Shown here: positions 63,904 through 64,000 of the stretch, piece by piece
Position numbering within the stretch: the first letter of the stretch is position 1
Layout of the letters: each line of letters starts with the position of its first letter
Source: Lysobacteraceae bacterium P
Lineage (GTDB): Bacteria; Pseudomonadota; Gammaproteobacteria; Xanthomonadales; Xanthomonadaceae
Length of the DNA stretch: 64,000 bases
NCBI GenBank assembly: GCA_005503055.1
Contig: SCOX01000012.1
Location: forward strand, 1-64,000
Direction of reading: 5' to 3'
Program-made: the position numbers and the translations under genes
Notes under the pieces: generated by a model
Told to the model about the DNA's origin: nothing
Database searches by the model: none
Seen by the model: only the letters and a program-made list of their open reading frames with translations

Positions 63904-64000
63904 CCCGTCCTCCCTGCGAAGGGGGCGGACGGCGGGCTGCGCTAGACTCGCGAACACCAGGGCGCAGCCCCGCCATTGTCCCATGCCGTGGCCCGAATCG

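Overview
This 64 kb window is a dense, high-GC chromosomal segment. Gene order and protein character point to a gammaproteobacterium of the Xanthomonadaceae, most likely a Lysobacter-like species. The signs are the run ruvC-ruvA-kup-ruvB-ybgC-tolQRAB-pal-cpoB-queE-queC, very GC-rich third codon positions, GTAG-type REP palindromes between genes, and a B12 regulon led by a riboswitch. The genus is an inference. I see no prophage, transposase, rRNA or CRISPR array. The window is mostly core genome, with accessory material in intergenic repeats and a few poorly characterised genes.

Layout. 1-4.3 kb: bamD diverges from rluD-pgeF, which runs on into a chain of three little-known genes (DUF4166, DCC-family thiol protein, DUF3574 lipoprotein). 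4.4-6.6 kb: an NCS2-like permease and gloA. 6.6-7.0 kb: a 42-bp tandem repeat array. 7.0-11.1 kb: a trehalose locus on the minus strand (otsB, a GH15 glycosidase, otsA). 11.1-13.9 kb: clpB, with a heat-shock promoter whose -35 box sits in the last unit of a 13-bp repeat. 14.0-25.6 kb: a cobalamin riboswitch followed by btuB, two tandem btuM-like genes and nine late corrinoid genes in an almost unbroken chain of overlapping start and stop codons. 25.6-31.0 kb: yceH, a Kef-type antiporter, an ABC-F ATPase and a PhzF-family protein. 31.3-35.9 kb: fmdB-aspS, a gene with an extremely acidic tail, a GNAT, a lipase-like protein and yebC. 35.9-47.4 kb: the ruv, kup, tol-pal and queuosine cluster. 47.5-48.4 kb: tRNA-Lys followed by a gene-poor stretch holding what looks like a decayed YadA-type adhesin head. 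48.4-52.6 kb, minus strand: HU, two GFA proteins, recQ, dps. 52.7-64 kb: hrpA, two paralogous exported proteins of unknown function, relA, a membrane-anchored repeat protein and a two-domain glycosyltransferase.

How the genes work together. The B12 block encodes outer-membrane uptake (BtuB), probable inner-membrane uptake by solitary ECF S-component proteins (two BtuM-like proteins), adenosylation, side-chain amidation, aminopropanol attachment and nucleotide-loop assembly. No corrin-ring gene is in the window, so the block reads as corrinoid uptake and remodelling. The Tol-Pal genes and bamD maintain the outer membrane. RuvABC, RecQ, HU and Dps act on DNA. RelA, ClpB and the trehalose genes belong to stress responses. 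The most unusual features are the paired BtuM-like genes, the several distinct repeat families and the adhesin-like relic after tRNA-Lys.
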